DNA from: Actinomyces sp. oral taxon 414
GTDB lineage: Bacteria; Actinomycetota; Actinomycetes; Actinomycetales; Actinomycetaceae
Assembly: GCF_001278845.1 (NCBI RefSeq)
Contig: NZ_CP012590.1
Span: forward strand, 496,001 to 560,000
Direction of reading: 5' to 3'
DNA length: 64,000 bases
The position numbers were made by a program, and so were the translations under genes. Shown in pieces: positions 1-9,338 of this stretch. The stretch's first letter is position 1; each line of letters begins with the position of its first letter. The notes below the pieces were generated by a model. That model had not been told where the DNA came from, ran no database searches, and saw only the letters and a list, made by a program, of their open reading frames with translations.

Positions 1-2003
1 CGGTCTGGGGCGACACCCGCCAGTGGGTGCACTCCTACCCCGACCCCGGGGAGCGGGTGCTCGGCGCGGCCCGGACCTGGCACCAGCGCCACCAGAGCGC
101 CTTGCGCCGGCCCCTGGCCCGCCCGCCCGCCCGGACGGTCAGGACCGTGGGCGCCTGGCAGGCCATCACCATGTTCTTCTCCTTCCTGGGGAGGACGCTG
201 GTGGGCGCCCCAGCGGACTGGCTGCGCTCGCTCACCCGCGCCATCAAGGCTACCGCCGCGCGCTCGGTAGAGAGAACGGTTTTTGGGGAGGGCTCCCAGG
301 TGCGGGTCGTCGTGGGCGGCGTCGACGACACCGGCCGTCCCGCCGGCTGGCGGGAGCTGGCCGCGGCGGCCGCCGGCGCGGGCGCCGCCATGCCCGAGCA
401 GGAATTCGGGGGCGCGAGCGCGGGTGCCGTCCGCGACTTCGGGGCGCTGTGGCAGGACCTGCTCGACGGCTCCTTCGCCCTGCTGGGGGGCTCGGGCTGC
501 GAGAACCTGGGATTGACCCCCTACGAGGGCTACGTGCCCGACCGGGACGCGGTTGCGCCGGCGCTCTCCGGCGGGCAGGGGCGCTTCACCATCGACCAGG
601 ACATCGGGGACGTGCCCGCCGGCACCGTCCTGAACGCCTGGGACGCCCTGGAGATCGACCGGGTCGCCCGGATGCTCCAGCAGGCGGCCGCCTCTCAGGA
701 CGCCCGGGCGCGGGCGGCGCGCGAGCACCTGGGCCGCCTGGAGCAGTGGAAGCGGTCCCATGAGCGGCGCTTCATCCCCCTCCTGGGGCGCTCCCTGGCC
801 ACGACCTTCAACGAGACCCGCGAGAGCATCGTCTCCATCGAAAGGGAGCTGCGGACCCTGGTGGGCCAGAATCCGGGCCCGGCTCTGGAGCGCCAGCAGA
901 GTGCCCTGGCCAGGATCCTGCGCACGGGACTGATCATCCTGCTCCTGGTCATCCTGACGCCCGTCATCCTGGCCCTGCTCAAGGCGATCAGCTGGAAGAC
1001 GGTCGTCCTCATCGTCACGTTCGCCCTGGTCGTCTGGTTCGTCGTGTCGATCTGGATCTTCGTCCGACGTCAGCAGGAGGTCTTCCAGCTCCTGCAGCGC
1101 ACCGAGGAGGGCGAGCAGCGCATCCCGCTGCTGACGGCCAACCTCCGCCTGGCCGTGGAGGACCTCGCCGCCCAGGGCGCCGCCTACTCCCAGTTCGACG
1201 CGTGGGCCGCCGTCGTCACGGTCTTCCTGGCCGACCCCCTGGGGGAGCGGGACACGGTCCGCACCGCGCGCGAGCATGAGACGGTCCTGCCCGAGTCCCT
1301 CCAGCGCGTCGTCGTCGAGGCGGACCCGGGCCACGTCAACGACGTGGCGGCCGAGCTGCGCTCGCGCGTCTTCCAGGTCGGCTGGCTGCGCGAGGCTTGG
1401 GGGGTGGTGCGGGCCGCCGTCAAGGACGACCTCACCCCCGACCAGCGCACCCGTCTCAAGAACCGCCAGCTCAGCCTGTTCACCGAGTCCGGCGAGCCCG
1501 GCTCGGCGCTGAGGAACTGGGCGGACGCCCTGATGGCCAAGGGTGTGCGCTCCTCCGCCGGCGCCGACCGCTGGTCCCGGTGCTTGGAGCTGCTGGGCGA
1601 TTCGGACGGGCCGCGCCTCGACCTGCGCGTGCCCATGTCTGACGGCTCCTGGCGCCTCGTCTCCGACTACCGGCGCGACCTGGAGGCTCCCACGAGCCGC
1701 TCCGTCGTGACCGATGTCCTGGGGCCCGTGGCGCGCTCGGGCGGATCGGCCCTGACCGCCCCGGCGGGCCACTGGTTCTGCGAGTCGCGCGACGGACTGA
1801 GCGAGACCATGCTCCTGGCCGACTCCACCGCCCCGCTGGCGCCCGCGGCCTTCATCTACCCCGAGCCCGAGTGCGCCGGCCCCGCCTTCAGACTGGACGA
1901 GCCCGACTACATGGAGGGGATCCGCGCCGCCGGCCCCACTGTCGAGCCGGGGACCGCGCCGTCCGACCCGCCTGCGGGCCCGTCCGGCCTTCTCGAGTAC
2001 TGA
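1..2003 (+). CDS. Membrane protein of GTPase/GAP1 cluster (5' end outside window)
   Basis: I do not recognise a family. The frame is open from base 3, so the true start lies upstream; about 666 codons are visible. Two hydrophobic helices lie mid-protein (about visible codons 307-328 and 333-355), forming a helical hairpin flanked by two large soluble parts of similar size. The stretch before the first helix (ESIVSIERELRTLV) looks helical. No signal peptide can be judged. The gene leads by 48 bp into a fibronectin-like gene, then GAP1, vWA-like and GTPase genes, all on the same strand, which suggests one operon. I infer it is the membrane-anchored member of that system; its biochemical role is unknown. 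Confidence 0.75.
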   Translation, partial: VWGDTRQWVHSYPDPGERVLGAARTWHQRHQSALRRPLARPPARTVRTVGAWQAITMFFSFLGRTLVGAPADWLRSLTRAIKATAARSVERTVFGEGSQVRVVVGGVDDTGRPAGWRELAAAAAGAGAAMPEQEFGGASAGAVRDFGALWQDLLDGSFALLGGSGCENLGLTPYEGYVPDRDAVAPALSGGQGRFTIDQDIGDVPAGTVLNAWDALEIDRVARMLQQAAASQDARARAAREHLGRLEQWKRSHERRFIPLLGRSLATTFNETRESIVSIERELRTLVGQNPGPALERQQSALARILRTGLIILLLVILTPVILALLKAISWKTVVLIVTFALVVWFVVSIWIFVRRQQEVFQLLQRTEEGEQRIPLLTANLRLAVEDLAAQGAAYSQFDAWAAVVTVFLADPLGERDTVRTAREHETVLPESLQRVVVEADPGHVNDVAAELRSRVFQVGWLREAWGVVRAAVKDDLTPDQRTRLKNRQLSLFTESGEPGSALRNWADALMAKGVRSSAGADRWSRCLELLGDSDGPRLDLRVPMSDGSWRLVSDYRRDLEAPTSRSVVTDVLGPVARSGGSALTAPAGHWFCESRDGLSETMLLADSTAPLAPAAFIYPEPECAGPAFRLDEPDYMEGIRAAGPTVEPGTAPSDPPAGPSGLLEY

Positions 2004-2051
2004 GGCCTTCTCCCCGATCATCCCGCACCCCATGTGAGGAACGAACCCGTC

Positions 2052-4181
2052 ATGCCCGTCAACCTTCGCGACTTCATGAATGCGATGAACGAGTGGATCC
2101 GCGACGCCCCTCCCGGAGCCCGGGAGGTCCTGCCGGCCTCAATGTGGATGAAGGTGCGTCAGTCCAGCACCGACGTTGACGGCGGTGTCTACTTCGACCC
2201 GCGCACGATCGTGGACGCCGCCCTGGACGGCCGCAAGGAACTGCTTGACTCGGTCGCGGCGCCGCTCGCCCTCGCGCTCAATACGCGCTTCGCCCCCAGG
2301 GAGGCCAAGCCCCGTCCGCGGCGCGGCGGCCTGGTCATGAACGGCCGATCACCCGCCGCCTCGACTCCCGCCGCCCCCGCCGCCGAGGAGCGCGGCTACT
2401 CCTTCCCCGCCTACGACTACTCGCGCGACGACCTGGACTCCGCCGAGGAGGACGGCCACCACGTCCCGGTGAACGTCGATCGCTTCGACATCGGCCTGCG
2501 CTACTCGTGGCCCGACCCGGGGGACAATGAGCTCTACCGCGTCGTCGTCTCCGATCTGGAGGACCCCTACAGCCCCGACGAGTTCGAGGAGATCGCCGTC
2601 ACCGAGGGCACCGAGGCCTGGGACTCCGCGCCGGCGACCACCGCCGTGCGCTTCGTGACCGTCTGGGCCTACGAGCGCTCCTCCGGCGGGTCCCTAGGCC
2701 AGTGCCGGCGCGTCGCCAGCAGGGTCATCGTCCACGACCTGAGCGACTGGGCGCTGGAGTTCGACCCCGAGTCCAGGTCCGTCATCGGGTCCTGGACGCC
2801 CCCGAAGGCGCCGGAGGGGGCGCAGGTGACCGTCCACTCGGCCCGCCTGCCCGTCGACCGGCCCCCGGGCCAATTGCTCAAGAGCGCGGCCTGGATGAGC
2901 TACGAGATGCCCAACAGCGGCTCCGGCTTCCAGGACGCGCAGGTTGTGGGCGGCAAGCGCTACAACTACGTGGTCGCCGTCGAGGTGAGCCTCAACGGGC
3001 GGACCCACGCCTCGAAGCCGATCCTGCGCTCCATCACCCCGAGCATCGTCGTCGAGCGGATCGAGGACCTGGCCGCCGTCGAGGCCCCCGCGCCCGACCC
3101 GTCCCGCTCCTCCACCCTCACCATCACCTGGACGCAGTCCCCCCGGACGAGGGTCGTCCTGTACCGGACCCGGGAGCCGGTCGACGAACAGGCCCGCTCC
3201 CGCGACGAGATCCTCCAGTCTCAGCTCGCGGACGCGCGCCTGCCCGAGGAGGCGCGCCTCAACAGCCGCCTGGTCGCGATCGACGGGACCGCGGACCCCG
3301 CCCGCACCCTCCACACCCTCGCCAACGTCCCCTGGCCCGCCGGCTCCGAGTGGGACACGCTGCACCTGACCCCCGTGACGCTCCACTCCGGGGACCGGGC
3401 GAGCATCGGCGAGCCCCTGTGCCTCAAGCGCGCCAGGCAGGTGCGCAATGCGACGCTCACCCGCCGTCTGAACTGGGACCTGGTCACCTTCACCTGGCCC
3501 GGCGATGCCGCCGCGGTCGAGCTGAGGTACACGGCCGCCGGGCAGGGGCTCGATCTCCATCAGCCCCCGTTCGCCTCCGTCACCAAGGAGGAGTACCGGG
3601 CCGACGGCGGCTGCGTGCTGGAGCCCGGGCTGCCCGCCGCCGGGGGCCGCCTTCACATCAACTCCCTGGCCTACCTCGAAGGCCGCCGGATCCCCTCCCC
3701 GGTGGTCGGCCTCGACGTGCCCCCGCGGTGGGTCTACCGGTACACCCTCATCTGGCCCGGCGACGCCGCCCCGATGCGGGGCCTGGGCCATCTGTTCGCC
3801 TCGATCCTCAGGCAGACCCTCGTCGAGGTGCGGATCACGCCGGTGCAGGGCTTCACCGATCCCGATGACGGCGTGGGCCTGGTGCTCCTGTACCACCCCT
3901 CCAGGCTGCCGCTGAGCCCCGACGACGGCCAGGCCGTCCCGCTGTACCGGCGGCGTCCCACCGGGGGGGACGATCAGGAGGGCTCCCTGGTCGTGCCGCT
4001 GCCCCCGCACGGCCAGGAGCTGTCCCTGTGGTTCAAGTGCTCCGGGCTGGCCGGCGGCTACCTGCGCCTGGCCGTCAATTCCAGTGTCTCGTCCCAGATC
4101 GATCAGGAGTACAGCCGCCGGGCCCTGGAGCACTACGCCCTCATCGACCCCGAGCTGTCCCTCCTCTTCAGACAGCCGTGA
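2052..4181 (+). CDS. Fibronectin-III-like multidomain protein of GTPase/GAP1 cluster
   Basis: This encodes 709 residues with no signal peptide or membrane helix, so it is probably cytosolic. The ATG at 2052 is chosen because GAGGAA lies 10 bases upstream; a GTG at 2034 is in frame but less likely. After a short N-terminal helical part, repeated beta-sandwich-like stretches recur, each with a strand of the type ITWTQSP, FTWPGDAAAVEL or LIWPGDAAP followed by a hydrophobic strand (VVLYRTRE, VELRYTA). They resemble tandem fibronectin type III folds, probably three or four copies. The gene is 4 bp upstream of the GAP1-type gene. By position it may be a scaffold or ligand-binding partner. The fold call is by eye and the function is unknown. 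Confidence 0.7.
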   Translation: MPVNLRDFMNAMNEWIRDAPPGAREVLPASMWMKVRQSSTDVDGGVYFDPRTIVDAALDGRKELLDSVAAPLALALNTRFAPREAKPRPRRGGLVMNGRSPAASTPAAPAAEERGYSFPAYDYSRDDLDSAEEDGHHVPVNVDRFDIGLRYSWPDPGDNELYRVVVSDLEDPYSPDEFEEIAVTEGTEAWDSAPATTAVRFVTVWAYERSSGGSLGQCRRVASRVIVHDLSDWALEFDPESRSVIGSWTPPKAPEGAQVTVHSARLPVDRPPGQLLKSAAWMSYEMPNSGSGFQDAQVVGGKRYNYVVAVEVSLNGRTHASKPILRSITPSIVVERIEDLAAVEAPAPDPSRSSTLTITWTQSPRTRVVLYRTREPVDEQARSRDEILQSQLADARLPEEARLNSRLVAIDGTADPARTLHTLANVPWPAGSEWDTLHLTPVTLHSGDRASIGEPLCLKRARQVRNATLTRRLNWDLVTFTWPGDAAAVELRYTAAGQGLDLHQPPFASVTKEEYRADGGCVLEPGLPAAGGRLHINSLAYLEGRRIPSPVVGLDVPPRWVYRYTLIWPGDAAPMRGLGHLFASILRQTLVEVRITPVQGFTDPDDGVGLVLLYHPSRLPLSPDDGQAVPLYRRRPTGGDDQEGSLVVPLPPHGQELSLWFKCSGLAGGYLRLAVNSSVSSQIDQEYSRRALEHYALIDPELSLLFRQP

Positions 4182-4185
4182 CGCC

Positions 4186-6891
4186 ATGACCGCCGCCCCG
4201 CCGCCCGCACCCCGGCCCAACGGGCCGCGCGCCGCCGCGCAGCTGCTGTACACCAATGTCGATCGCGTGGCCGACGGCCGGGCCGTCTCCGGCTGGCAGA
4301 CCATGGAGGTCAGTGCTGGCCTGGACGAGGCCGGCGCCACGCTTATGCGCGGCCTCATTGAGCCCAGCCTTAACCCGCTGCGCCCCCTGCCCGGCTTCCC
4401 CACCCCTGAGGAGATCGGGGCCGCCGAACGGCGCTTCGCGCAGGTGCCCACCGGGATTGGGACCGTCCTGGTCCACACCGCCCCCGCGGGCGTGGACACC
4501 ACCGGACGGCCCAACACCATGAGCCATCTCGTCCTCCTCCCCGATGAGCCGGCCCCCGCCCTCATGACGGCGGATCTGTGGCGTTCGCCCGGCTGGGTCG
4601 CGCCCTTCGGCCCCGATCGGGTCCGCGGCTCGTCGCTGCCCGATCCCGCCGCCCTCGTGGCGGGATCGGCCGTCGACGACGACGCCGTGGCCGATTTCGT
4701 CGCGGCCGCGCCCCGCGGCTCCGTCCTGGGCGCCATGGCCGACGCCCTCCAGCCCCGCGTCCTGGCCCGCGTGGACGGGCGCGCGCCCGACGAGGCCGCG
4801 GACCTCGTCGTGGTCGCCTGCGCCTCGACCGACGAGGCCGCGCTGTGGGTGGGGGCCCTCCAGCGCACCTGCGCGCCGGCCACGGGCCGACTGCTGGGCT
4901 TCTCCACCCTGGAACGGCTCACCGGATCGGGGGACCTGGAGCGCCTCTCCGGCATGGGCCTCGATCTTGTCTTCGTTCCGCCCCCGGACCTGGAGGCGGT
5001 GTGGCGCCGGACCGGGGCGCTCGTGGTGGACCCGGACCGGCCGCCGTCCACCGCCCCGATCACCGGTTGGGGCCGTCTGGTCGCGGCGGTCTGCCAGGAC
5101 CGGGGGGCGTGGATGGCTGGCACCGTGGCCCAGCGGGAGGTCATTGGGCTGCTGGCGGACCACCGGGACCTGTCGCCCGCCTGGCCGCTGGCCGTGGCGG
5201 AGGCCTGCGACCCGGGCCTGCTCGCCGACGAGCTGGACGACGTCGTCGAGTGCGAGCTCGTGGACTGCCAGCCGTCCGCCTTGATCGATCAGCCCTATCT
5301 GTCGAGCATTATCTCCGAGCGGGTCCTGGGCTCGGACTGCCGAGAGCCGGCCGACTGGTGGCGGCGCCTGGCCGCCGTGCCGGCGAACGCCCCGGTCACG
5401 GGCCTGGTGGACGGGCTGGTGAGCCGCTACCTCCGGGCCGCGTCCCAGTCGGCGTCTTGGCTGCTGGACGAGCGCCGCGAGCCCCCGCCCGCGGCGCGCC
5501 GGGCCCTGAACCTCTGGAGCGCGCAACCGCAGTGCGCGAAGGTGGTGGAGCGCGCGGTGGAGGACATGATCTGCGCCGTCGAGGCCGACGGCCCCGACGG
5601 CGCGGCCCGGCTGCGTCTGGCGGACGGGCTCGTGCGCGACGGGCTGGTCCTGCCGCCGATGGCGGCCAAGCGGCTGTTCGCCCCCGCCTGCCGGGCGCTG
5701 CTGAGCCCGAATGCGGCCGAATGCGCCCGCATGACCGGCGTGCGCGCCGGCCAGGCCACGCGCGCGCACGTTCTGGACCGCGTCGAGCAGCTCCTGCGCG
5801 CGCCCGCGCCGGCGGAGCCGCGACGACTGCCGTCCGTCGGCGCCCCGGCCCTGGAGTGGCTCACCCGGGGCCTGTCCACCGCGACCGCGCCCCTGGTGGA
5901 GGCCGAGCTGTGCGCCTGCGCCCTGCTCGGGACCACGGCGCCGCTCGAGAGCGCGACCGAGCGGCTCCTGAGGGCGCTGGAGGCGGCCGCGGCAATGGCG
6001 CCGCGGCCCGGCCCCCTGCGCCTGGCTGGCGCGCTGGCGGCTGCGCTGGGCGCGACCCTCGCCCCCGCCCAGGCCGTCCGGCTGCCGGCGCTGGTGACCA
6101 ACCGCGAGGACGTCCTGGCCGCCGTCATGCTGACCCGCCCCGACGATCCCTTCTGCCTGCGGACGGCGGCGCAGGATCTGCGACAACGGGGGCACGACGA
6201 CGCCGATCTCGCCTCCACGCGCTACCCCGGCTTCTCCCTGTGGACTTCGGTGCGCCTCCTCGTGCACTCCCAGGAGCTGGCCGGTCTGACCGCGCCGGCC
6301 CCGGACGCCTGCACCCGGGCCCTCAACGTCCTGGCCGCCGTCGCCGTCGTGAGCCGGGATCCGGCCCTGAGCGGACTCCCCGCGGTCGCGCCCGCCCGGG
6401 ACAAGGCGCTGGCCACCCTCCTAGTGGGCCTGTGGGCGGGCGTCCGGATCGACCCGCTGCCCCCGGCGTGCGCCGACGGGCCCCTGCTCGACACCCTTCC
6501 CGGGCGCCTGGCCGCCCGGCCCCAGATCCTGGCCGGGCCCGGCGGGACGCGGCTGGGTCCGAACCTGCCCCGGGTCATTGACCACCTGTTCTGGAACGCC
6601 AGGGGCCGGCGCGTCCCCGAGGACTGGCTGGAGTCGGTCGAGCGGAATCGGCGGGCCCTGGCGGAGGCCGAGGCCGCCGGGGACCCGCTGCTGTCCGGGC
6701 GCTACGAGGCCGTGCTGGCGGTCTGCCGCGCGTGGGCGAGCCTGCTCGGACCGGAGGACGCCGACCCGGTCGCCGAGGAGCTCGCCGCCTTCAGCGGCCG
6801 GCCACCCGGCTTCGACAGGTGGCTGGCCCGGACCATCCTGTCCGCCATGAGCCGCCCCACCGGCCTGCGCTGGCTCTTCGGCGCCCGCTGA
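4186..6891 (+). CDS. GTPase-associated protein 1 (GAP1-N2-like)
   Basis: This encodes 901 residues; the ATG at 4186 follows the previous stop by 4 bp. The first ~170 residues fit the GAP1-N2 pattern known from actinobacterial NTP-dependent conflict systems: QLLYTNVDR near residue 16, a GWQTME segment, GRPNTMSHLVLLPDE near residue 107, then DLWRSPGW and a following PFG. The remaining ~700 residues are Ala/Leu-rich and probably helical, matching the GAP1 middle and C-terminal regions. In known loci such proteins are encoded beside a TRAFAC-like GTPase, and here the GTPase is two genes downstream. The name reflects association with a GTPase; GTPase-activating activity is not established. Family assignment is from motif recall, not a search. 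Confidence 0.75.
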   Translation: MTAAPPPAPRPNGPRAAAQLLYTNVDRVADGRAVSGWQTMEVSAGLDEAGATLMRGLIEPSLNPLRPLPGFPTPEEIGAAERRFAQVPTGIGTVLVHTAPAGVDTTGRPNTMSHLVLLPDEPAPALMTADLWRSPGWVAPFGPDRVRGSSLPDPAALVAGSAVDDDAVADFVAAAPRGSVLGAMADALQPRVLARVDGRAPDEAADLVVVACASTDEAALWVGALQRTCAPATGRLLGFSTLERLTGSGDLERLSGMGLDLVFVPPPDLEAVWRRTGALVVDPDRPPSTAPITGWGRLVAAVCQDRGAWMAGTVAQREVIGLLADHRDLSPAWPLAVAEACDPGLLADELDDVVECELVDCQPSALIDQPYLSSIISERVLGSDCREPADWWRRLAAVPANAPVTGLVDGLVSRYLRAASQSASWLLDERREPPPAARRALNLWSAQPQCAKVVERAVEDMICAVEADGPDGAARLRLADGLVRDGLVLPPMAAKRLFAPACRALLSPNAAECARMTGVRAGQATRAHVLDRVEQLLRAPAPAEPRRLPSVGAPALEWLTRGLSTATAPLVEAELCACALLGTTAPLESATERLLRALEAAAAMAPRPGPLRLAGALAAALGATLAPAQAVRLPALVTNREDVLAAVMLTRPDDPFCLRTAAQDLRQRGHDDADLASTRYPGFSLWTSVRLLVHSQELAGLTAPAPDACTRALNVLAAVAVVSRDPALSGLPAVAPARDKALATLLVGLWAGVRIDPLPPACADGPLLDTLPGRLAARPQILAGPGGTRLGPNLPRVIDHLFWNARGRRVPEDWLESVERNRRALAEAEAAGDPLLSGRYEAVLAVCRAWASLLGPEDADPVAEELAAFSGRPPGFDRWLARTILSAMSRPTGLRWLFGAR

Positions 6892-6924
6892 GCGTCATTC
6901 CCGCCTCGAACCAAGGAGGACCCC

Positions 6925-7809
6925 ATGCCCGACATCCTCAATAGCAGCGAGTGGGAGCGCGTCGCCCTGCCCGACACCGGGGCGATCAAGCTCAACCTCG
7001 TCTCCCGGCGTACCCCGGCCCGCCTCGTGGTCCTGGGCGGTGCGACCACGCCCAAGTACCTCGGCGCGGACCACACGGCGGCGGCCTTCCCGGCCCGCTC
7101 GGTCTTGTCGGACCGCCCGGTGAGCGTGCGCGCGACCACCGCCACCGGAGAGGCCTTCAGCGGGGACGAGCGGGTCGACCTCATCGTCGACGCGAACGGT
7201 CAGGAGCGCTCCTTCCTCCTGCGCGGCCTCGACGTCGCCGGACAGGTCGATGCCGCGCTCATCCGCCTGGAGCGCGCCGAAGGCGGCCTCCTCATGAGAC
7301 CGGGGGAGGGGGGCGCGGCCACCCTCGGCCTGGGCGGCTGGTGCGTGCGCCGGCGCCAGGAGTCCGGCGAGCCCTGCGCCCCCGCGGTGAGGCGCCTGGT
7401 GGTGGACACCTCGGCCTCGATGCGCGCCCACGCCGGGCGCGTGCGCGCCCTGGAGCGGTTCCTGTCCGATATGGCCGCCACGACGGGGGCGGACGAGCCC
7501 CGGATCGAGCGCCCCCCGGCGGGGGGCGCGCCGCGCCACGGCGTGGGCGCCGTCGACGTCCCGGACCCGCGGGCCGACGGCACGGTCCTGCTCACCGACG
7601 TCCCGCCCGCCCCCGGCGGCGCCCGCTGTCTCATTATCGGTCCGGCCCAACTCGCCCGGGCCCTGCCCTCGCCCGGATCCTTCGTGGCCGACGACGCCGT
7701 GTGGGCCGAGCTGGAGCGCACGGACAGGGCCTTCTCCGCCTCCACCCTCGCCACCCTCACCCCCCTGCTCGACTGGCTCACGGCGGGGGAGAAAGGAGAT
7801 GCCCGATGA
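6925..7809 (+). CDS. vWA-like protein of GTPase/GAP1 cluster
   Basis: This encodes 294 residues, preceded by AAGGAGG at good spacing. The N-terminal ~145 residues look like a beta-rich domain that I cannot name. The C-terminal half starts with VRRLVVDTSASM; D161-T-S-A-S matches the DxSxS metal-ion-dependent adhesion site of von Willebrand A domains, and TVLLTDVPP later would be the strand carrying the second metal-site Asp. The domain is short, about 130 residues, so it may be a minimal or diverged vWA. Its stop overlaps the start of the GTPase gene (ATGA), implying translational coupling and probably matched amounts. A vWA partner is a recurring element of GTPase-centred conflict loci. Confidence 0.65.
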   Translation: MPDILNSSEWERVALPDTGAIKLNLVSRRTPARLVVLGGATTPKYLGADHTAAAFPARSVLSDRPVSVRATTATGEAFSGDERVDLIVDANGQERSFLLRGLDVAGQVDAALIRLERAEGGLLMRPGEGGAATLGLGGWCVRRRQESGEPCAPAVRRLVVDTSASMRAHAGRVRALERFLSDMAATTGADEPRIERPPAGGAPRHGVGAVDVPDPRADGTVLLTDVPPAPGGARCLIIGPAQLARALPSPGSFVADDAVWAELERTDRAFSASTLATLTPLLDWLTAGEKGDAR

Positions 7810-8996
7810 ATTCCGCCTGCCCCTACTGCTTCACCCGTCTGGGACGCGAGGAGGTCGTCTACCGGTGCACCAGCGGCCGGTGCCAGCCGGCCCCCGACCC
7901 GCAGGCGACCGCCCTGGCCGGCTACGAGGTGGCCACGACCCGGATGTACCGGCAGGTGCTCTCCGAGACGGTCAAGACCCTGCCCGCGGACCTGCCGTGC
8001 GGCCTGTGCGGGGGCACGTGCACCCAGGAGGTCTGCCCCGCCTGCCACCGGGACCTGCCCGAGCAGTGGCGGAACCGGCGGGTCTTTACCATGGCCATGG
8101 CGGGCGCCCGCGGCTCGGGCAAGTCCGTCTACATCGCCGTCGCCGTCGAGACGCTCATCCGCTACGCCCAGGCCCGGGGCCGCACCGTCGGCCCCGAGAC
8201 GACGGGCACACAGGAGGTCTACTCCTCGCGCTACTACAAGCCCCTCTACCAGGAGAACAAGGTCGTGGAGGGCACGCCGCCGATCGCGGCCGGCGGCGCC
8301 TACCAGAGGGACCCGCTCATCTGGTCCGTGGTAGGCGGGCCCGAGCGGCTGTCCATTGTCATGCGGGACCTGTCCGGCGAGGACGTCGAGAAGCTGGCCG
8401 GGGTCCGTCCGGACTTCTCCTTCATCGACCGGGCCGACCTGGTCGTCTTCCTCTTCGACCCGCTCATGCTGGAGTCGGTGCGCCAGGTCCTGGCGGGCGT
8501 CATCCCCGACGTCGACGCCCACCGCCTGGGCGCCCGCCCCGGGGAGGTCCTGCCCCGAATCCTGGCCCAGACCGGCTCGGGGACGGCGCGCCTGGCCCTG
8601 GTCATCTCCAAATTCGACTCCCTGCACCAGCTGCCGCGGGTCAGCGACTCTAGGGCGGCGATCCTGGCCAACCCGGCGGCGCACTTCAACCAGGACGCCA
8701 CCATGCGGCGCACCGCCCTGGCGCCCGACCTCGCCGCCGCGCAATTCGAGGCGGACTCCCGCTTCCTGGACGCGGAGGTGCGCGCGCTCTTCGACCGCAT
8801 TAACGAGGAGAGCGTCACCTTAGTGGCGGACCAGGCGGCCCGGGACGGGCGCATCGCCGCCGTGCGCCACTTCGCGGTCTCCGCCGTGGGGGAGAGCCCC
8901 CTCCACGCCAATCAGCTCACGCAGCGGGGCATCTCCCCCTTCCGGGTCCTGGACCCGATCCTGTGGGGCTTGAGTGCCAAGGGCGTCGAACTGTGA
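7806..8996 (+). CDS. Zinc-ribbon P-loop GTPase (double-GTPase-2-like)
   Basis: This encodes 396 residues. The N-terminus has paired cysteine motifs (CPYC near residue 5, then CGLC and CPAC between residues 61 and 82), probably zinc ribbons. The P-loop GARGSGKS is at about residues 100-107, a DLSGE switch-type motif near 186 fits the Mg/gamma-phosphate DxxG position, and VISKFD near 267 fits the (N/T)KxD base-specificity motif in a relaxed form. This arrangement is typical of the TRAFAC-type GTPases paired with GAP1 proteins. The start overlaps the vWA-like gene by 4 bases and AAGGAG lies upstream. I infer it is the NTP switch of the cluster. Nucleotide preference and effector are unknown. Confidence 0.75.
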   Translation: MNSACPYCFTRLGREEVVYRCTSGRCQPAPDPQATALAGYEVATTRMYRQVLSETVKTLPADLPCGLCGGTCTQEVCPACHRDLPEQWRNRRVFTMAMAGARGSGKSVYIAVAVETLIRYAQARGRTVGPETTGTQEVYSSRYYKPLYQENKVVEGTPPIAAGGAYQRDPLIWSVVGGPERLSIVMRDLSGEDVEKLAGVRPDFSFIDRADLVVFLFDPLMLESVRQVLAGVIPDVDAHRLGARPGEVLPRILAQTGSGTARLALVISKFDSLHQLPRVSDSRAAILANPAAHFNQDATMRRTALAPDLAAAQFEADSRFLDAEVRALFDRINEESVTLVADQAARDGRIAAVRHFAVSAVGESPLHANQLTQRGISPFRVLDPILWGLSAKGVEL

Positions 8997-9338
8997 GACC
9001 CCCGTGGCCCGCGGGCGCCCGCCGGGGTGTTCAGGACCACGTGCGCGGCGCCCGCCGAGCCCTGGCGGCGGCGGCGCGCCGCGGGTAGCCTGACCCGCGG
9101 TGCCCGCACGCGGGTCGCCTCTCCACTTCCGTTCCCAGCGGGCGCGGCTCCGGCCGCCACGTGACGCGGGTCTGCCGCGGCGGGAACCGACGGGCCCCTG
9201 ACGCGGGGCTCCGGACGCAGCGCCGGCGAGCCGGCGGCGGGCCGGCCCAGACTCCGCGGCGGTGCGCGCCGTCGCGGGGGAGCGGGGCCGGCGGCGGGCC
9301 AGATCAGCCCAGACGCACGTGTAGATGGAGAATCCGTA
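8997..9338 (+). other. Intergenic region before rpsL
   Basis: These 342 bases are extremely GC-rich and lie between the GTPase gene and rpsL. I see no credible ORF, RNA gene or clear sigma-70 hexamers. It must contain the terminator of the accessory cluster and the promoter of the str operon, but neither is obvious by eye. The rpoB-rpoC genes that commonly precede rpsL are not here. Confidence 0.5.

Noticed and set aside
2694..5144. About 800-codon minus-strand frame opposite the FN3-like and GAP1 genes
   Set aside because: Pro/Gly/Arg-rich composition and no motif; the plus-strand genes have ribosome-binding sites and family motifs.
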